From: Taudactylus pleione
Lineage: Eukaryota; Chordata; Amphibia; Anura; Myobatrachidae
NCBI GenBank assembly: GCA_031769625.1
Contig: JAUIMM010002326.1
Coordinates: forward strand, 62,001 to 126,000
Direction: 5' to 3'
Length of the DNA: 64,000 nt
Positions within the stretch are counted from its first letter, which is position 1. Each line of letters opens with the position of its first letter. Under the pieces are notes generated by a model. That model did no database searches and had not been told where the DNA came from. It was given only the letters and a program-made list of their open reading frames with translations. Below are positions 12,901 through 27,053 of the stretch, in pieces. The position numbers and the translations under genes were made by a program.

Positions 12901-15270
12901 TGCTGTTTTCTCTTAAACGCAACATGGGAGTAAAACCATTTCACATCACATTTGTGGGTCTTGGTCTTCAACAGATCTTTTGAAATTTTGAGCTGTCTGT
13001 GGTTGCTACAAGAGGAGATAACACAAAGTATGCGCTTTTGTTATTTCCATTGCTTTCAATGCATTTTGGCCTAAAACGAGCATTTGCAGTTTTCTCTTAA
13101 ACGCAACATGGGAGAAAAACCATTTCACATCACATTTGTGGGTCTTGGTCTTCAACAGATCCAGTGAAATTTTGAACTGTCTGTGTTTGCTACAAGAGGA
13201 GATAACACAAAGTATGCGCTTTTGTTATTTCCATTGCTTTCAATGCATTTTTGCCTAAAACGTGCATTTGCAGTTTTCTCTTAAACACAACATGAGAGAA
13301 AAACCATTTCACATCCCGTTTGTGGGTCTTGGTCTTCAACACATCCAGTGAAATTTTGAGCTGTCTGTGTTTGCTACAAGAGGAGATAACACAAAGTATG
13401 CGCTTTCATTGTTTCCATTGTTTTCAATGCATTTTGGCCTAAAACGTTCATTTGCTGTTTTCTCTTAAACGCAACATGGGAGTAAAACCATTTCACATCA
13501 CATTTGTGGGACTTGGTCTTCAACAGATCTGGTGAAATTTTGAGCTGTCTGTGTTTGCTACAAGAGGAGATAACACTAAGTATGCGCTTTTGTTATTTCC
13601 ATTGCTTTCAATGCATTTTGGCCTAAAACGTGCATTTGCAGTTTTCTCTTAAACACAACATGAGAGAAAAACCATTTCACATCACATTTGTGGGTCTTGG
13701 TCTTCAACACATCCAGTGAAATTTTGAGCTGTCTGTGTTTGCTACAAGAGGAGATAACACAAAGTATGTGCTTTTGTTGTTTCCATTGTTTTCAATGCAT
13801 TTTGGCCTAAAACGTTCATTTGCTGTTTTCTCTTAAACGCAATATGGGAGTAAAACCATTTCACATCACATTTGTGGGTCTTGGTCTTCAACAGATCTGG
13901 TGAAATTTTGAGCTGTCTGTGTTTGCTACAAGAGGAGATAACACAAAGTATGCGCTTTTGTTATTTCCATTGCTTTCAATGCATTTTGGCCTAAAACGTC
14001 CATTTGCAGTTTTCTCTTAAACACAACATGAGAGAAAAACCATTTCACATCACATTTGTGGGTCTTGGTCTTCAACACATCCAGTGAAATTTTGAGCTGT
14101 CTGTGTTTGCTGCAAGAGGAGATAACACAAAGTATGCGCTTTTGTTGTTTCCATTGTTTTCAATGCATTTTGGCCTAAAACGTTCATTTGCTTTTTTCTC
14201 TTAAACGCAACATGGGAGTAAAACCATTTCACATCACATTTGTGGGACTTGGTCTTCAACAGATCTGGTGAAATTTTGAGCTGTCTGTGTTTGCTACAAG
14301 AGGAGACAAAGTATGCGCTTTTGTTATTTCCATTGCTTTCAATGCATTTTGGCCTAAAACGTGCATTTGCAGTTTTCTCTTAAACACAACATGAGAGAAA
14401 AACCATTTCACATCACATTTGTGGGTCTTGGTCTTCAACACATCCAGTTAAATTTTGAGCTGTCTGTGTTTGCTACAAGAGGAGATAACACAAAGTATGC
14501 GCTTTTGTTGTTTCCATTGTTTTCAATGCATTTTGGCCTAAAACGTTCATTTGCTGTTTTCTCTTAAACGTAACATGGGAGTAAAACCATTTCACATCAC
14601 ATTTGTGGGACTTGGTCTTCAACAGATCTGGTGAAATTTTGAGCTGTCTGTGTTTGCTACAAGAGGAGATAACACAAAGTATGCGCTTTTGTTATTTCCA
14701 TTGCTTTCAATGCATTTTGGCCTAAAACGTGCATTTGCAGTTTTCTCTTAAACACAACATGAGAGAAAAACCATTTCACATCACATTTGTGGGTCTTGGT
14801 CTTCAACACATCCAGTGAAATTTTGAGCTGTCTGTGTTTGCTACAAGAGGAGATAACACAAAGTATGCGCTTTTGTTGTTTCCATTGTTTTCAATGCATT
14901 TTGGCCTAAAATGTGCATTTGCTGTTTTCTCTTAAACGCAATATGGGAGAAAAACCATTTCACATCACATTTGTGGGTCTTGGTCTTCAACAGATCTGGT
15001 GAAATTTTGAGCTGTCTGTGTTTGCTACAAGAGGAGATAACACAAAGTATGCGCTTTTGTTATTTCCATTGCTTTCAATGCATTTTGGCCTAAAACGTGC
15101 ATTTGCAGTTTTCTCTTAAACACAACATGAGAGAAAAACCATTTCACATCACATTTGTGGGTCTTGGTCTTCAACACATCCAGTGAAATTTTGAGCTGTC
15201 TGTGTTTGCTACAAGAGGAGATAACACAAAGTATGCGCTTTTGTTGTTTCCATTGTTTTCAATGCATTTT
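9947..15270. repeat. 5,515-bp higher-order repeat (30-mer), copy 2
   Basis: This is the second copy of the 30-mer, with the same 5-bp deletion monomer at about 14305. The correspondence with copy 1 breaks at about 15270: the unit expected to read ATGTGCATTTGCTG reads ACGTTCATTTGCTGG instead. From there the array switches to the 11.2-kb family. The boundary is accurate only to about one monomer. Confidence 0.8.
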
Positions 15271-15329
15271 GGCCTAAAACGTTCATTTGCTGGTTTCTCT
15301 TAAACGCAACATGGGAGTAAAACCATTTC

Positions 15330-18300
15330 ACATCACATTTGTGGGTCTTGGTCTTCAACAGATCTGGTGAAATTTTGAGCTGTCTGTGTTTGCTACAAGA
15401 GGAGATAACACAAAGTATGCGCTTTTGTTATTTCCATTGCTTTCAATGCATTTTGGCCTAAAACGTCCATTTGCAGTTTTCTCTTAAACACAACATGAGA
15501 GAAAAACCATTTCACATCACATTTGTGGGTCTTGGTCTTCAACACATCCAGTGAAATTTTGAGCTGTCTGTGTTTGCTACAAGAGGAGATAACACAAAGT
15601 ATGCGCTTTTGTTGTTTCCATTGTTTTCAATGCATATTGGCCTAAAACGTTCATTTGCTGTTTTCTCTTAAACGCAACATGGGAGTAAAACCATTTCACA
15701 TCACATTTGTGGGTCTTGGTCTTCAACAGATCTGGTGAAATTTTGAGCTGTCTGTGTTTGCTACAAGAGGAGATAACACAAAGTATGGGCTTTTGTTATT
15801 TCCATTGCTTTCAATGCATTTTGGCCTAAAACGTGCATTTGCAGTTTTCTCTTAAACACAACATGAGAGAAAAACCATTTCACATCACATTTGTGGGACT
15901 TGGTCTTCAACAGATCTGGTGAAATTTTGAGCTGTCTGTGTTTGCTACAAGAGGAGATAACACAAAGTATGCGCTTTTGTTGTTTCCATTGCTTTCAATG
16001 CATTTTGGCCTAAAACGTGCATTTGCAGTTTTCTCTTAAACGCAACATGGGAGTAAAACCATTTCACATCACATTTGTGGGACTTGGTCTTCAACAGATC
16101 TGGTGAAATTTTGAGCTGTCTGTGTTTGCTACAAGAGGAGATAACACAAAGTATGCGCTTTTGTTATTTCCATTGCTTTCAATGCATTTTGGCCTAAAAC
16201 GTGCATTTGCAGTTTTCTCTTAAACACAACATGAGAGAAAAACCATTTCACATCACATTTGTGGGTCTTGGTCTTCAACACATCCAGTGAAATTTTGAGC
16301 TGTCTGTGTTTGCTACAAGAGGAGATAACACAAAGTATGCGCTTTTGTTGTTTCCATTGTTTTCAAAGCATTTTGGCCTAAAACGTTCATTTGCTGTTTT
16401 CTCTTAAACGCAACATGGGAGTAAAACCATTTCACATCACATTTGTGGGTCTTGGTCTTCAACAGATCTGGTGAAATTTTGAGCTGTCTGTGTTTGCTAC
16501 AAGAGGAGATAACACAAAGTATGCGCTTTTGTTATTTCCATTGCTTTCAATGAATTTTGGCCTAAAACGTGCATTTGCAGTTTTCTCTTAAACACAACAT
16601 GAGAGAAAAACCATTTCACATCACATTTGTGGGTCTTGGTCTTCAACACATCCAGTGAAATTTTGAGCTGTCTGTGTTTGCTACAAGAGGAGATAACACA
16701 AAGTATGCGCTTTTGTTGTTTCCATTGTTTTCAATGCATTTTGGCCTAAAACGTTCATTTGCTGTTTTCTCTTAAACGCAACATGGGAGTAAAACCATTT
16801 CACATCACATTTGTGGGTCTTGGTCTTCAACACATCCAGTGAAATTTTGAGCTGTCTGTGTTTGCTACAAGAGGAGATAACACAAAGTATGCGCTTTTGT
16901 TGTTTCCATTGTTTTCAATGCATTTTGGCCTAAAATGTGCATTTGCTGTTTTCTCTTAAACGCAATATGGGAGAAAAACCATTTCACATCACATTTGTGG
17001 GTCTTGGTCTTCAACAGATCTGGTGAAATTTTGAGCTGTCTGTGTTTGCTACAAGAGGAGATAACACAAAGTATGCGCTTTTGTTATTTCCATTGCTTTC
17101 AATGCATTTTGGCCTAAAACGTGCATTTGCAGTTTTCTCTTAAACACAACATGAGAGAAAAACCATTTCACATCACATTTGTGGGTCTTGGTCTTCAACA
17201 CATCCAGTGAAATTTTGAGCTGTCTGTGTTTGCTACAAGAGGAGATAACACAAAGTATGCGCTTTTGTTGTTTCCATTGTTTTCAATGCATTTTGGCCTA
17301 AAACGTTCATTTGCTGGTTTCTCTTAAACGCAACATGGGAGTAAAACCATTTCACATCACATTTGTGGGTCTTGGTCTTCAACAGATCTGGTGAAATTTT
17401 GAGCTGTCTGTGTTTGCTACAAGAGGAGATAACACAAAGTATGCGCTTTTGTTATTTACATTGCTTTCAATGCATTTTGGCCTAAAACGTCCATTTGCAG
17501 TTTTCTCTTAAACACAACATGAGAGAAAAACCATTTCACATCACATTTGTGGGTCTTGGTCTTCAACACATCCAGTGAAATTTTGAGCTGTCTGTGTTTG
17601 CTACAAGAGGAGATAACACAAAGTATGCGCTTTTGTTGTTTCCATTGTTTTCAATGCATATTGGCCTAAAACGTTCATTTGCTGTTTTCTCTTAAACGCA
17701 ACATGGGAGTAAAACCATTTCACATCACATTTGTGGGTCTTGGTCTTCAACAGATCTGGTGAAATTTTGAGCTGTCTGTGTTTGCTACAAGAGGAGATAA
17801 CACAAAGTATGCGCTTTTGTTATTTCCATTGCTTTCAATGCATTTTGGCCTAAAACGTGCATTTGCAGTTTTCTCTTAAACACAACATGAGAGAAAAACC
17901 ATTTCACATCACATTTGTGGGACTTGGTCTTCAACAGATCTGGTGAAATTTTGAGCTGTCTGTGTTTGCTACAAGAGGAGATAACACAAAGTATGCGCTT
18001 TTGTTATTTCCATTGCTTTCAATGCATTTTGGCCTAAAACGTGCATTTGCAGTTTTCTCTTAAACACAACATGAGAGAAAAACCATTTCACATCACATTT
18101 GTGGGTCTTGGTCTTCAACACATCCAGTGAAATTTTGAGCTGTCTGTGTTTGCTACAAGAGGAGATAACACAAAGTATGCGCTTTTGTTGTTTCCCTTGT
18201 TTTCAATGCATTTTGGCCTAAAATGTGCATTTGCTGTTTTCTCTTAAACGCAATATGTGAGAAAAACCATTTCACATCACATTTGTGGGTCTTGGTCTTC

Positions 18301-21300
18301 AACAGATCTGGTGAAATTTTGAGCTGTCTGTGTTTGCTACAAGAGGAGATAACACAAAGTATGCGCTTTTGTTATTTCCATTGCTTTCAATGCATTTTGG
18401 CCTAAAACGTGCATTTGCAGTTTTCTCTTAAACACAACATGAGAGAAAAACCATTTCACATCACATTTGTGGGTCTTGGTCTTCAACACATCCAGTGAAA
18501 TTTTGAGCTGTCTGTGTTTGCTACAAGAGGAGATAACACAAAGTATGCGCTTTTGTTGTTTCCATTGTTTTCAATGCATTTTGGCCTAAAACGTTCATTT
18601 GCTGGTTTCTCTTAAACGCAACATGGGAGTAAAACCATTTCACATCACATTTGTGGGTCTTGGTCTTCAACAGATCTGGTGAAATTTTGAGCTGTCTGTG
18701 TTTGCTACAAGAGGAGATAACACAAAGTATGCGCTTTTGTTGTTTCCATTGTTTTCAATGCATATTGGCCTAAAACGTTCATTTACTGTTTTCTCTTAAA
18801 CGCAACATGGGAGTAAAACCATTTCACATCACATTTGTGGGTCTTGGTCTTCAACAGATCTGGTGAAATTTTGAGCTGTCTGTGTTTGCTACAAGAGGAG
18901 ATAACACAAAGTATGCGCTTTTGTTATTTCCATTGCTTTCAATGCATTTTGGCCTAAAACGTGCATTTGCAGTTTTCTCTTAAACACAACATGAGAGAAA
19001 AACCATTTCACATCACATTTGTGGGTCTTGGTCTTCAACACATCCAGTAAAATTTTGAGCTGTCTGTGTTTGCTACAAGAGGAGATAACACAAAGTATGC
19101 GCTTTTGTTGTTTCCATTGTTTTCAATGCATTTTGGCCTAAAACGTTCATTTGCTGTTTTCTCTTAAACGCAACATGGGAGTAAAACCATTTCACATCAC
19201 ATTTGTGGGACTTGGTCTTCAACAGATCTGGTGAAATTTTGAGCTGTCTGTGTTTGCTACAAGAGGAGATAACACAAAGTATGCGCTTTTGTTATTTCTA
19301 TTGCTTTCAATGCATTTTGGCCTAAAACGTGCATTTGCAGTTTTCTCTTAAACACAACATGAGAGAAAAACCATTTCACATCACATTTGTGGGTCTTGGT
19401 CTTCAACACATCCAGTGAAATTTTGAGCTGTCTGTGTTTGCTACAAGAGGAGATAACACAAAGTATGCGCTTTTGTTGTTTCCATTGTTTTCAAAGCATT
19501 TTGGCCTAAAACGTTCATTTGCTGTTTTCTCTTAAACGCAACATGGGAGTAAAACCATTTCACATCACATTTGTGGGTCTTGGTCTTCAACAGATCTGGT
19601 GAAATTTTGAGCTGTCTGTGTTTGCTACAAGAGGAGATAACACAAAGTATGTGCTTTTGTTATTTCCATTGCTTTCAATGCATTTTGGCCTAAAACCTGC
19701 ATTTGCAGTTTTCTCTTAAACACAACATGAGAGAAAAACCATTTCACATCACATTTGTGGGTCTTGGTCTTCAACACATCCAGTAAAATTTTGAGCTGTC
19801 TGTGTTTGCTACAAGAGGAGATAACACAAAGTATGCGCTTTTGTTGTTTCCATTGTTTTCAATGCATTTTGGCCTAAAACGTTCATTTGCTGTTTTCTCT
19901 TAAACGCAACATGGGAGTAAAACCATTTCACATCACATTTGTGGGACTTGGTCTTCAACAGATCTGGTGAAATTTTGAGCTGTCTGTGTTTGCTACAAGA
20001 GGAGATAACACAAAGTATGCGCTTTTGTTATTTCCATTGCTTTCAATGCATTTTGGCCTAAAACGTGCATTTGCAGTTTTCTCTTAAACACAACATGAGA
20101 GAAAAACCATTTCACATCACATTTGTGGGTCTTGGTCTTCAACACATCCAGTGAAATTTTGAGCTGTCTGTGTTTGCTACAAGAGGAGATAACACAAAGT
20201 ATGCGCTTTTGTTGTTTCCATTGTTTTCAATGCATTTTGGCCTAAAATGTGCATTTGCTGTTTTCTCTTAAACGCAATATGGGAGAAAAACCATTTCACA
20301 TCACATTTGTGGGTCTTGGTCTTCAACAGATCTGGTGAAATTTTGAGCTGTCTGTGTTTGCTACAAGAGGAGATAACACAAAGTATGCACTTTTGTTATT
20401 TCCATTGCTTTCAATGCATTTTGGCCTAAAACGAGCAATTGCTGTTTTCTCTTAAACGCAACATGGGAGAAAAACCATTTCACATCACATTTGTGTGTCT
20501 TGGTCTTCAACACATCCAGTGAAATTTTGAGCTGTCTGTGTTTGGTACAAGAGGAGATATCACAATGTATGCGCTTTTGTTGTTCCATTGCTTTCAATGC
20601 ATTTTGGCCTAAAATATGCATTTGCTGTTTTCTCTTAAATGCAACATGGGAGAAAAACCATTTCACATCACATTTGTGGGTCTTGGTCTTCAACAGATCT
20701 GGTGAAATTTTGAGCTGTCTGTGTTTGCTACAAGAGGAGATAACACAAAGTATGCGCTTTTGTTATTTCCATTGCTTTCAATGCATTATGGTCTAAAACA
20801 TTCATTTGCTGTTTTCTCTTAAACGCAACATGGGAGAAAAACCATTTCACATCACATTTGTGGGTCTTGGTCTTCAACAGATCCGGTGAAATTTTGAGCT
20901 GTCTGTGTTTGCTACAAGAGGAGATAACACAAAGTATGTGCTTTTGTTATTTCCATTGCTTTCAATGCATTTTGGCCTAAAACTTGCATTTGCAGTTTTC
21001 TCTTAAACGCAACATGGGAGAAAAACCATTTCACATCACATTTGTGGGTCTTGGTCTTCAACAGATCCAGTGAAATTTTGAGCTGTCTGTGTTTGCTACA
21101 AGAGGAGATAACACAAAGTATGCGCTTTTGTTATTTCCATTGCTTTCAATGCATTTTGGCCTAAAACGTGCATTTGCAGTTTTCTCTTAAACACAACATG
21201 AGAGAAAAACCATTTCACATCACATTTGTGGGTCTTGGTCTTCAACACATCCAGTGAAATTTTGAGCTGTCTTTGTTTGCTACAAGAGTAGATAACACAA

Positions 21301-24280
21301 AGTATGCACTTTTGTTGTTTCCATTGTTTTCAATGCATTTTGGCCTAAAACGTTCATTTGCTGTTTTCTCTTAAACGCAACATGGGAGTAAAACCATTTC
21401 ACATCACATTTGTGGGTCTTGGTCTTCAACAGATCTTTTGAAATTTTGAGCTGTCTGTGTTTGCTACAAGAGGAGATAACACAAAGTATGCGCTTTTGTT
21501 ATTTCCATTGCTTTCAATGCATTTTGGCCTAAAACGTCCTTTTGCAGTTTTCTCTTAAACACAACATGAGAGAAAAACCATTTCACATCACATTTGTGGG
21601 TCTTGGTCTTCAACACATCCAGTGAAATTTTGAGCTGTCTGTATTTGCTACAAGAGGAGATAACACAAAGTATGCGCTTTTGTTGTTTCCATTGTTTTCA
21701 ATGCATATTGGCCTAAAACGTTCATTTGCTGTTTTCTCTTAAACGCAACATGGGAGTAAAACCATTTCACATCACATTTGTGGGTCTTGGTCTTCAACAG
21801 ATCTGGTGAAATTTTGAGCTGTCTGTGTTTGCTACAAGAGGAGATAACACAAAGTATGCGCTTTTGTTATTTCCATTGCTTTCAATGCATTTTGGCCTAA
21901 AACGTGCATTTGCAGTTTTCTCTTAAACACAACATGAGAGAAAAACCATTTTACATCACTTTTGTGGGTCTTGGTCTTCAACACATCCAGTGAAATTTTG
22001 AGCTGTCTGTGTTTGCTACAAGAGGAGATAACACAAAGTATGCGCTTTTCTTGTTTCCATTGTTTTCAATGCATTTTGGCCTAAAACGTTCATTTGCTGT
22101 TTTCTCTTAAACGCAACATGGGAGTAAAACCATTTCACATCACATTTGTGGGTCTTGGTCTTCAACAGATCTGGTGAAATTTTGAGCTGTCTGTGTTTGC
22201 TACAAGAGGAGATAACACAAAGTATGTGCTTTTGTTATTTCCATTGCTTTCAATGCATTTTTGCCTAAAACGTGCATTTGCTGTTTTCTCTTAAACACAA
22301 CATGAGAGAAAAACCATTTCACATCAGATTTGTGGGTCTTGGTCTTCAACACATCCAGTGAAATTTTGAGCTGTCTGTGTTTGCTACAAGAGGAGATAAC
22401 ACAAAGTATGCGCTTTTGTTGTTTCCATTGTTTTAAATGCATTTTGGCCTAAAACGTTCATTTGCTGTTTTCTCTTAAACGCAACATAGGAATAAAACCG
22501 TTTAACATCACATTTGTGGGTCTTGGTCTTTAACAGATCTGGTGAAATTTTGAGCTGTCTGTGTTTGCTACAAGAGGAGATAACACAAAGTATGCGCTTT
22601 TGTTATTGCCTTTGCTTTCAATGCATTTTGGCCTAAAACGTCCATTTGCAGTTTTCTCTTAAACACAACATGAGAGAAAAACCATTTCACATCACATTTG
22701 TGGGTCTTGGTCTTCAACACATCCAGTGAAATTTTGAGCTGTCTGTGTTTGCTACAAGAGGAGATAACACAAAGTATGCGCTTTTGTTGTTTCCATTGTT
22801 ATCAATGCATATTGGCCTAAAACGTGCATTTGCAGTTTTCTCTTAAACACAACATGAGAGAAAAACCATTTCACATCACGTTTGTGGGTCTTGGTCTTCA
22901 ACACATCCAGTGAAATTTTGAGCTGTCTGTGTTTGCTACAAGAGGAGATAACACAAAGTATGCGCTTTTGTTGTTTCCATTGTTTTCAATGCATTTTGGC
23001 CTAAAACGTTCATTTGCTGTTTTCTCTTAAACGCAACATGGGAGTAAAACCATTTCACATCACATTTGTGGGACTTGGTCTTCAACAGATCTGGTGAAAT
23101 TTTGAGCTGTCTGTGTTTGCTACAAGAGGAGATAACACAAAGTATGCGCTTTTGTTATTTCCATTGCTTTCAATGCATTTTGGCCTAAACCGTGCATTTG
23201 CAGTTTTCTCTTAAACACAACATGAGAGAAAAACCATTTCACATCACATTTGTGGGTCTTGGTCTTCAACACATCCAGTGAAATTTTGAGCTGTCTGTGT
23301 TTGCTACAAGAGGAGATAACACAAAGTATGCGCTTTTGTTGTTTCCATTGTTTTCAATGCATTTTGTCCTAAAACGTTCATTTGCTGTTTTCTCTTAAAC
23401 GCAATATGGGAGTAAAACCATTTCACATCACATTTGTGGGTCTTGGTCTTCAACAGATCTGGTGAAATTTTGAGCTGTCTGTGTTTGCTACAAGAGGAGA
23501 TAACACAAAGTATGCGCTTTTGTTATTTCCATTGCTTTCAATGCATTTTGGCCTAAAACGTCCATTTGCAGTTTTCTCTTAAACACAACATGAGAGAAAA
23601 ACCATTTCACATCACATTTGTGGGTCTTGGTCTTCAACACATCCAGTGAAATTTTGAGCTGTCTGTGTTTGCTGCAAGAGGAGATAACACAAAGTATGCG
23701 CTTTTGTTTTTTCCATTGTTTTCAATGCATATTGGCCTAAAACGTGCATTTGCAGTTTTCTCTTAAACACAACATGAGAGAAAAACCATTTCACATCACG
23801 TTTGTGGGTCTTGGTCTTCAACACATCCAGTGAAATTTTGAGCTGTCTGTGTTTGCTACAAGAGGAGATAACACAAAGTATGCGCTTTTGTTGTTTCCAT
23901 TGTTTTCAATGCATTTTGGCCTAAAACGTTCATTTGCTGTTTTCTCTTAAACGCAACATGGGAGTAAAACCATTTCACATCACATTTGTGGGACTTGGTC
24001 TTCAACAGATCTTGTGAAATTTTGAGCTGTCTGTGTTTGCTACAAGAGGAGATAACACAAAGTATGCGCTTTTGTTGTTTCCATTGTTTTCAATGCATAT
24101 TGGCCTAAAACGTTCATTTGCTGTTTTCTCTTAAACGCAACATGGGAGTAAAACCATTTCACATCACATTTGTGGGTCTTGGTCTTCAACAGATCTGGTG
24201 AAATTTTGAGCTGTCTGTGTTTGCTACAAGAGGAGATAACACAAAGTATGCGCTTTTGTTATTTCCATTGCTTTCAATGC
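15330..24280. repeat. 11,223-bp-spaced higher-order repeat (61-mer), copy 1
   Basis: Markers here recur 11,223 bp downstream: 15787 (AAGTATGGGCTTT), 16935, 18223 (the ATGTGAG unit), 20247, 20361 and 23612 match positions about 27010, 28158, 29446, 31470, 31584 and 34835. The spacing is 61 x 184 minus 1. The missing base is in the unit at about 20580, which reads TTGTTGTTCCATTGC. The block contains one arm of a 2,392-bp tandem duplication. Confidence 0.8.
20361..20693. repeat. Diverged monomer cassette (also at 31584, 35815, 41150, 62772)
   Basis: These are two adjoining monomers with a shared set of unusual changes: CGAGCAATTGCTG, TTGTGTGTCTTGG, GGTACAAGAGGAGATATCACA, a missing T in TTGTTGTTCCATTGC, and AAATATGCATTTGCTG. 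The cassette occurs as near-identical copies at about 20361, 31584, 35815, 41150 and 62772, and in part near 46076-46441. The single-base deletion joins reading frames across two monomers, which explains the longer spurious open frames there on both strands. It is useful as a landmark for aligning higher-order repeats. Confidence 0.85.
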
Positions 24281-24661
24281 ATTTTGGCCTAAAACGTCCA
24301 TTTGCAGTTTTCTCTTAAACACAACATGAGAGAAAAACCATTTCACATCACATTTGTGGGTCTTGGTCTTCAACACATCCAGTGAAATTTTGAGCTGTCT
24401 GTGTTTGCTACAAGAGGAGATAACACAAAGTATGCGCTTTTGTTGTTTCCATTGTTTTCAATGCATATTGGCCTAAAACGTTCATTTGCTGTTTTCTCTT
24501 AAACGCAACATGGGAGTAAAACCATTTCACATCACATTTGTGGGTCTTGGTCTTCAACAGATCTGGTGAAATTTTGAGCTGTCTGTGTTTGCTACAAGAG
24601 GAGATAACACAAAGTATGGGCTTTTGTTATTTCCATTGCTTTCAATGCATTTTGGCCTAAA
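22270..24661. repeat. 2,392-bp (13-monomer) tandem duplication, arm 1
   Basis: Thirteen monomers here are repeated immediately downstream at a shift of 2,392 bp. Shared rare variants include CATCAGATTTG, AACATAGGAATAAAACCG, TTATTGCCTTTGC, TTGTTATCAATGC, AAACCGTGC and TTGTCCTAAAACG. The arm lies inside the first 11.2-kb block. Confidence 0.82.
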
Positions 24662-27053
24662 ACGTGCATTTGCAGTTTTCTCTTAAACACAACATGAGAG
24701 AAAAACCATTTCACATCAGATTTGTGGGTCTTGGTCTTCAACACATCCAGTGAAATTTTGAGCTGTCTGTGTTTGCTACAAGAGGAGATAACACAAAGTA
24801 TGCGCTTTTGTTGTTTCCATTGTTTTAAATGCATTTTGGCCTAAAACGTTCATTTGCTGTTTTCTCTTAAACGCAACATAGGAATAAAACCGTTTAACAT
24901 CACATTTGTGGGTCTTGGTCTTTAACAGATCTGGTGAAATTTTGAGCTGTCTGTGTTTGCTACAAGAGGAGATAACACAAAGTATGCGCTTTTGTTATTG
25001 CCTTTGCTTTCAATGCATTTTGGCCTAAAACGTCCATTTGCAGTTTTCTCTTAAACACAACATGAGAGAAAAACCATTTCACATCACATTTGTGGGTCTT
25101 GGTCTTCAACACATCCAGTGAAATTTTGAGCTGTCTGTGTTTGCTACAAGAGGAGATAACACAAAGTATGCGCTTTTGTTGTTTCCATTGTTATCAATGC
25201 ATATTGGCCTAAAACGTGCATTTGCAGTTTTCTCTTAAACACAACATGAGAGAAAAACCATTTCACATCACGTTTGTGGGTCTTGGTCTTCAACACATCC
25301 AGTGAAATTTTGAGCTGTCTGTGTTTGCTACAAGAGGAGATAACACAAAGTATGCGCTTTTGTTGTTTCCATTGTTTTCAATGCATTTTGGCCTAAAACG
25401 TTCATTTGCTGTTTTCTCTTAAACGCAACATGGGAGTAAAACCATTTCACATCACATTTGTGGGACTTGGTCTTCAACAGATCTGGTGAAATTTTGAGCT
25501 GTCTGTGTTTGCTACAAGAGGAGATAACACAAAGTATGCGCTTTTGTTATTTCCATTGCTTTCAATGCATTTTGGCCTAAACCGTGCATTTGCAGTTTTC
25601 TCTTAAACACAACATGAGAGAAAAACCATTTCACATCACATTTGTGGGTCTTGGTCTTCAACACATCCAGTGAAATTTTGAGCTGTCTGTGTTTGCTACA
25701 AGAGGAGATAACACAAATTATGCGCTTTTGTTGTTTCCATTGTTTTCAATGCATTTTGTCCTAAAACGTTCATTTGCTGTTTTCTCTTAAACGCAATATG
25801 GGAGTAAAACCATTTCACATCACATTTGTGGGTCTTGGTCTTCAACAGATCTGGTGAAATTTTGAGCTGTCTGTGTTTGCTACAAGAGGAGATAACACAA
25901 AGTATGCGCTTTTGTTATTTCCATTGCTTTCAATGCATTTTGGCCTAAAACGTCCATTTGCAGTTTTCTCTTAAACACAACATGAGAGAAAAACCATTTC
26001 ACATCACATTTGTGGGTCTTGGTCTTCAACACATCCAGTGAAATTTTGAGCTGTCTGTGTTTGCTGCAAGAGGAGATAACACAAAGTATGCGCTTTTGTT
26101 TTTTCCATTGTTTTCAATGCATATTGGCCTAAAACGTGCATTTGCAGTTTTCTCTTAAACACAACATGAGAGAAAAACCATTTCACATCACGTTTGTGGG
26201 TCTTGGTCTTCAACACATCCAGTGAAATTTTGAGCTGTCTGTGTTTGCTACAAGAGGAGATAACACAAAGTATGCGCTTTTGTTGTTTCCATTGTTTTCA
26301 ATGCATTTTGGCCTAAAACGTTCATTTGCTGTTTTCTCTTAAACGCAACATGGGAGTAAAACCATTTCACATCACATTTGTGGGACTTGGTCTTCAACAG
26401 ATCTGGTGAAATTTTGAGCTGTCTGTGTTTGCTACAAGAGGAGATAACACAAAGTATGCGCTTTTGTTGTTTCCATTGTTTTCAATGCATATTGGCCTAA
26501 AACGTTCATTTGCTGTTTTCTCTTAAACGCAACATGGGAGTAAAACCATTTCACATCACATTTGTGGGTCTTGGTCTTCAACAGATCTGGTGAAATTTTG
26601 AGCTGTCTGTGTTTGCTACAAGAGGAGATAACACAAAGTATGCGCTTTTGTTATTTCCATTGCTTTCAATGCATTTTGGCCTAAAACGTCCATTTGCAGT
26701 TTTCTCTTAAACACAACATGAGAGAAAAACCATTTCACATCACATTTGTGGGTCTTGGTCTTCAACACATCCAGTGAAATTTTGAGCTGTCTGTGTTTGC
26801 TACAAGAGGAGATAACACAAAGTATGCGCTTTTGTTGTTTCCATTGTTTTCAATGCATATTGGCCTAAAACGTTCATTTGCTGTTTTCTCTTAAACGCAA
26901 CATGGGAGTAAAACCATTTCACATCACATTTGTGGGTCTTGGTCTTCAACAGATCTGGTGAAATTTTGAGCTGTCTGTGTTTGCTACAAGAGGAGATAAC
27001 ACAAAGTATGGGCTTTTGTTATTTCCATTGCTTTCAATGCATTTTGGCCTAAA
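24662..27053. repeat. 2,392-bp tandem duplication, arm 2
   Basis: This is the second arm of the 13-mer duplication, with the same private variants in the same order (for example AACATAGGAATAAAACCG at about 24876). The later copy of this region at 33.5-35 kb has only one arm, so the extra 13-mer arose within one copy of the larger repeat or was lost from the other. Confidence 0.82.
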
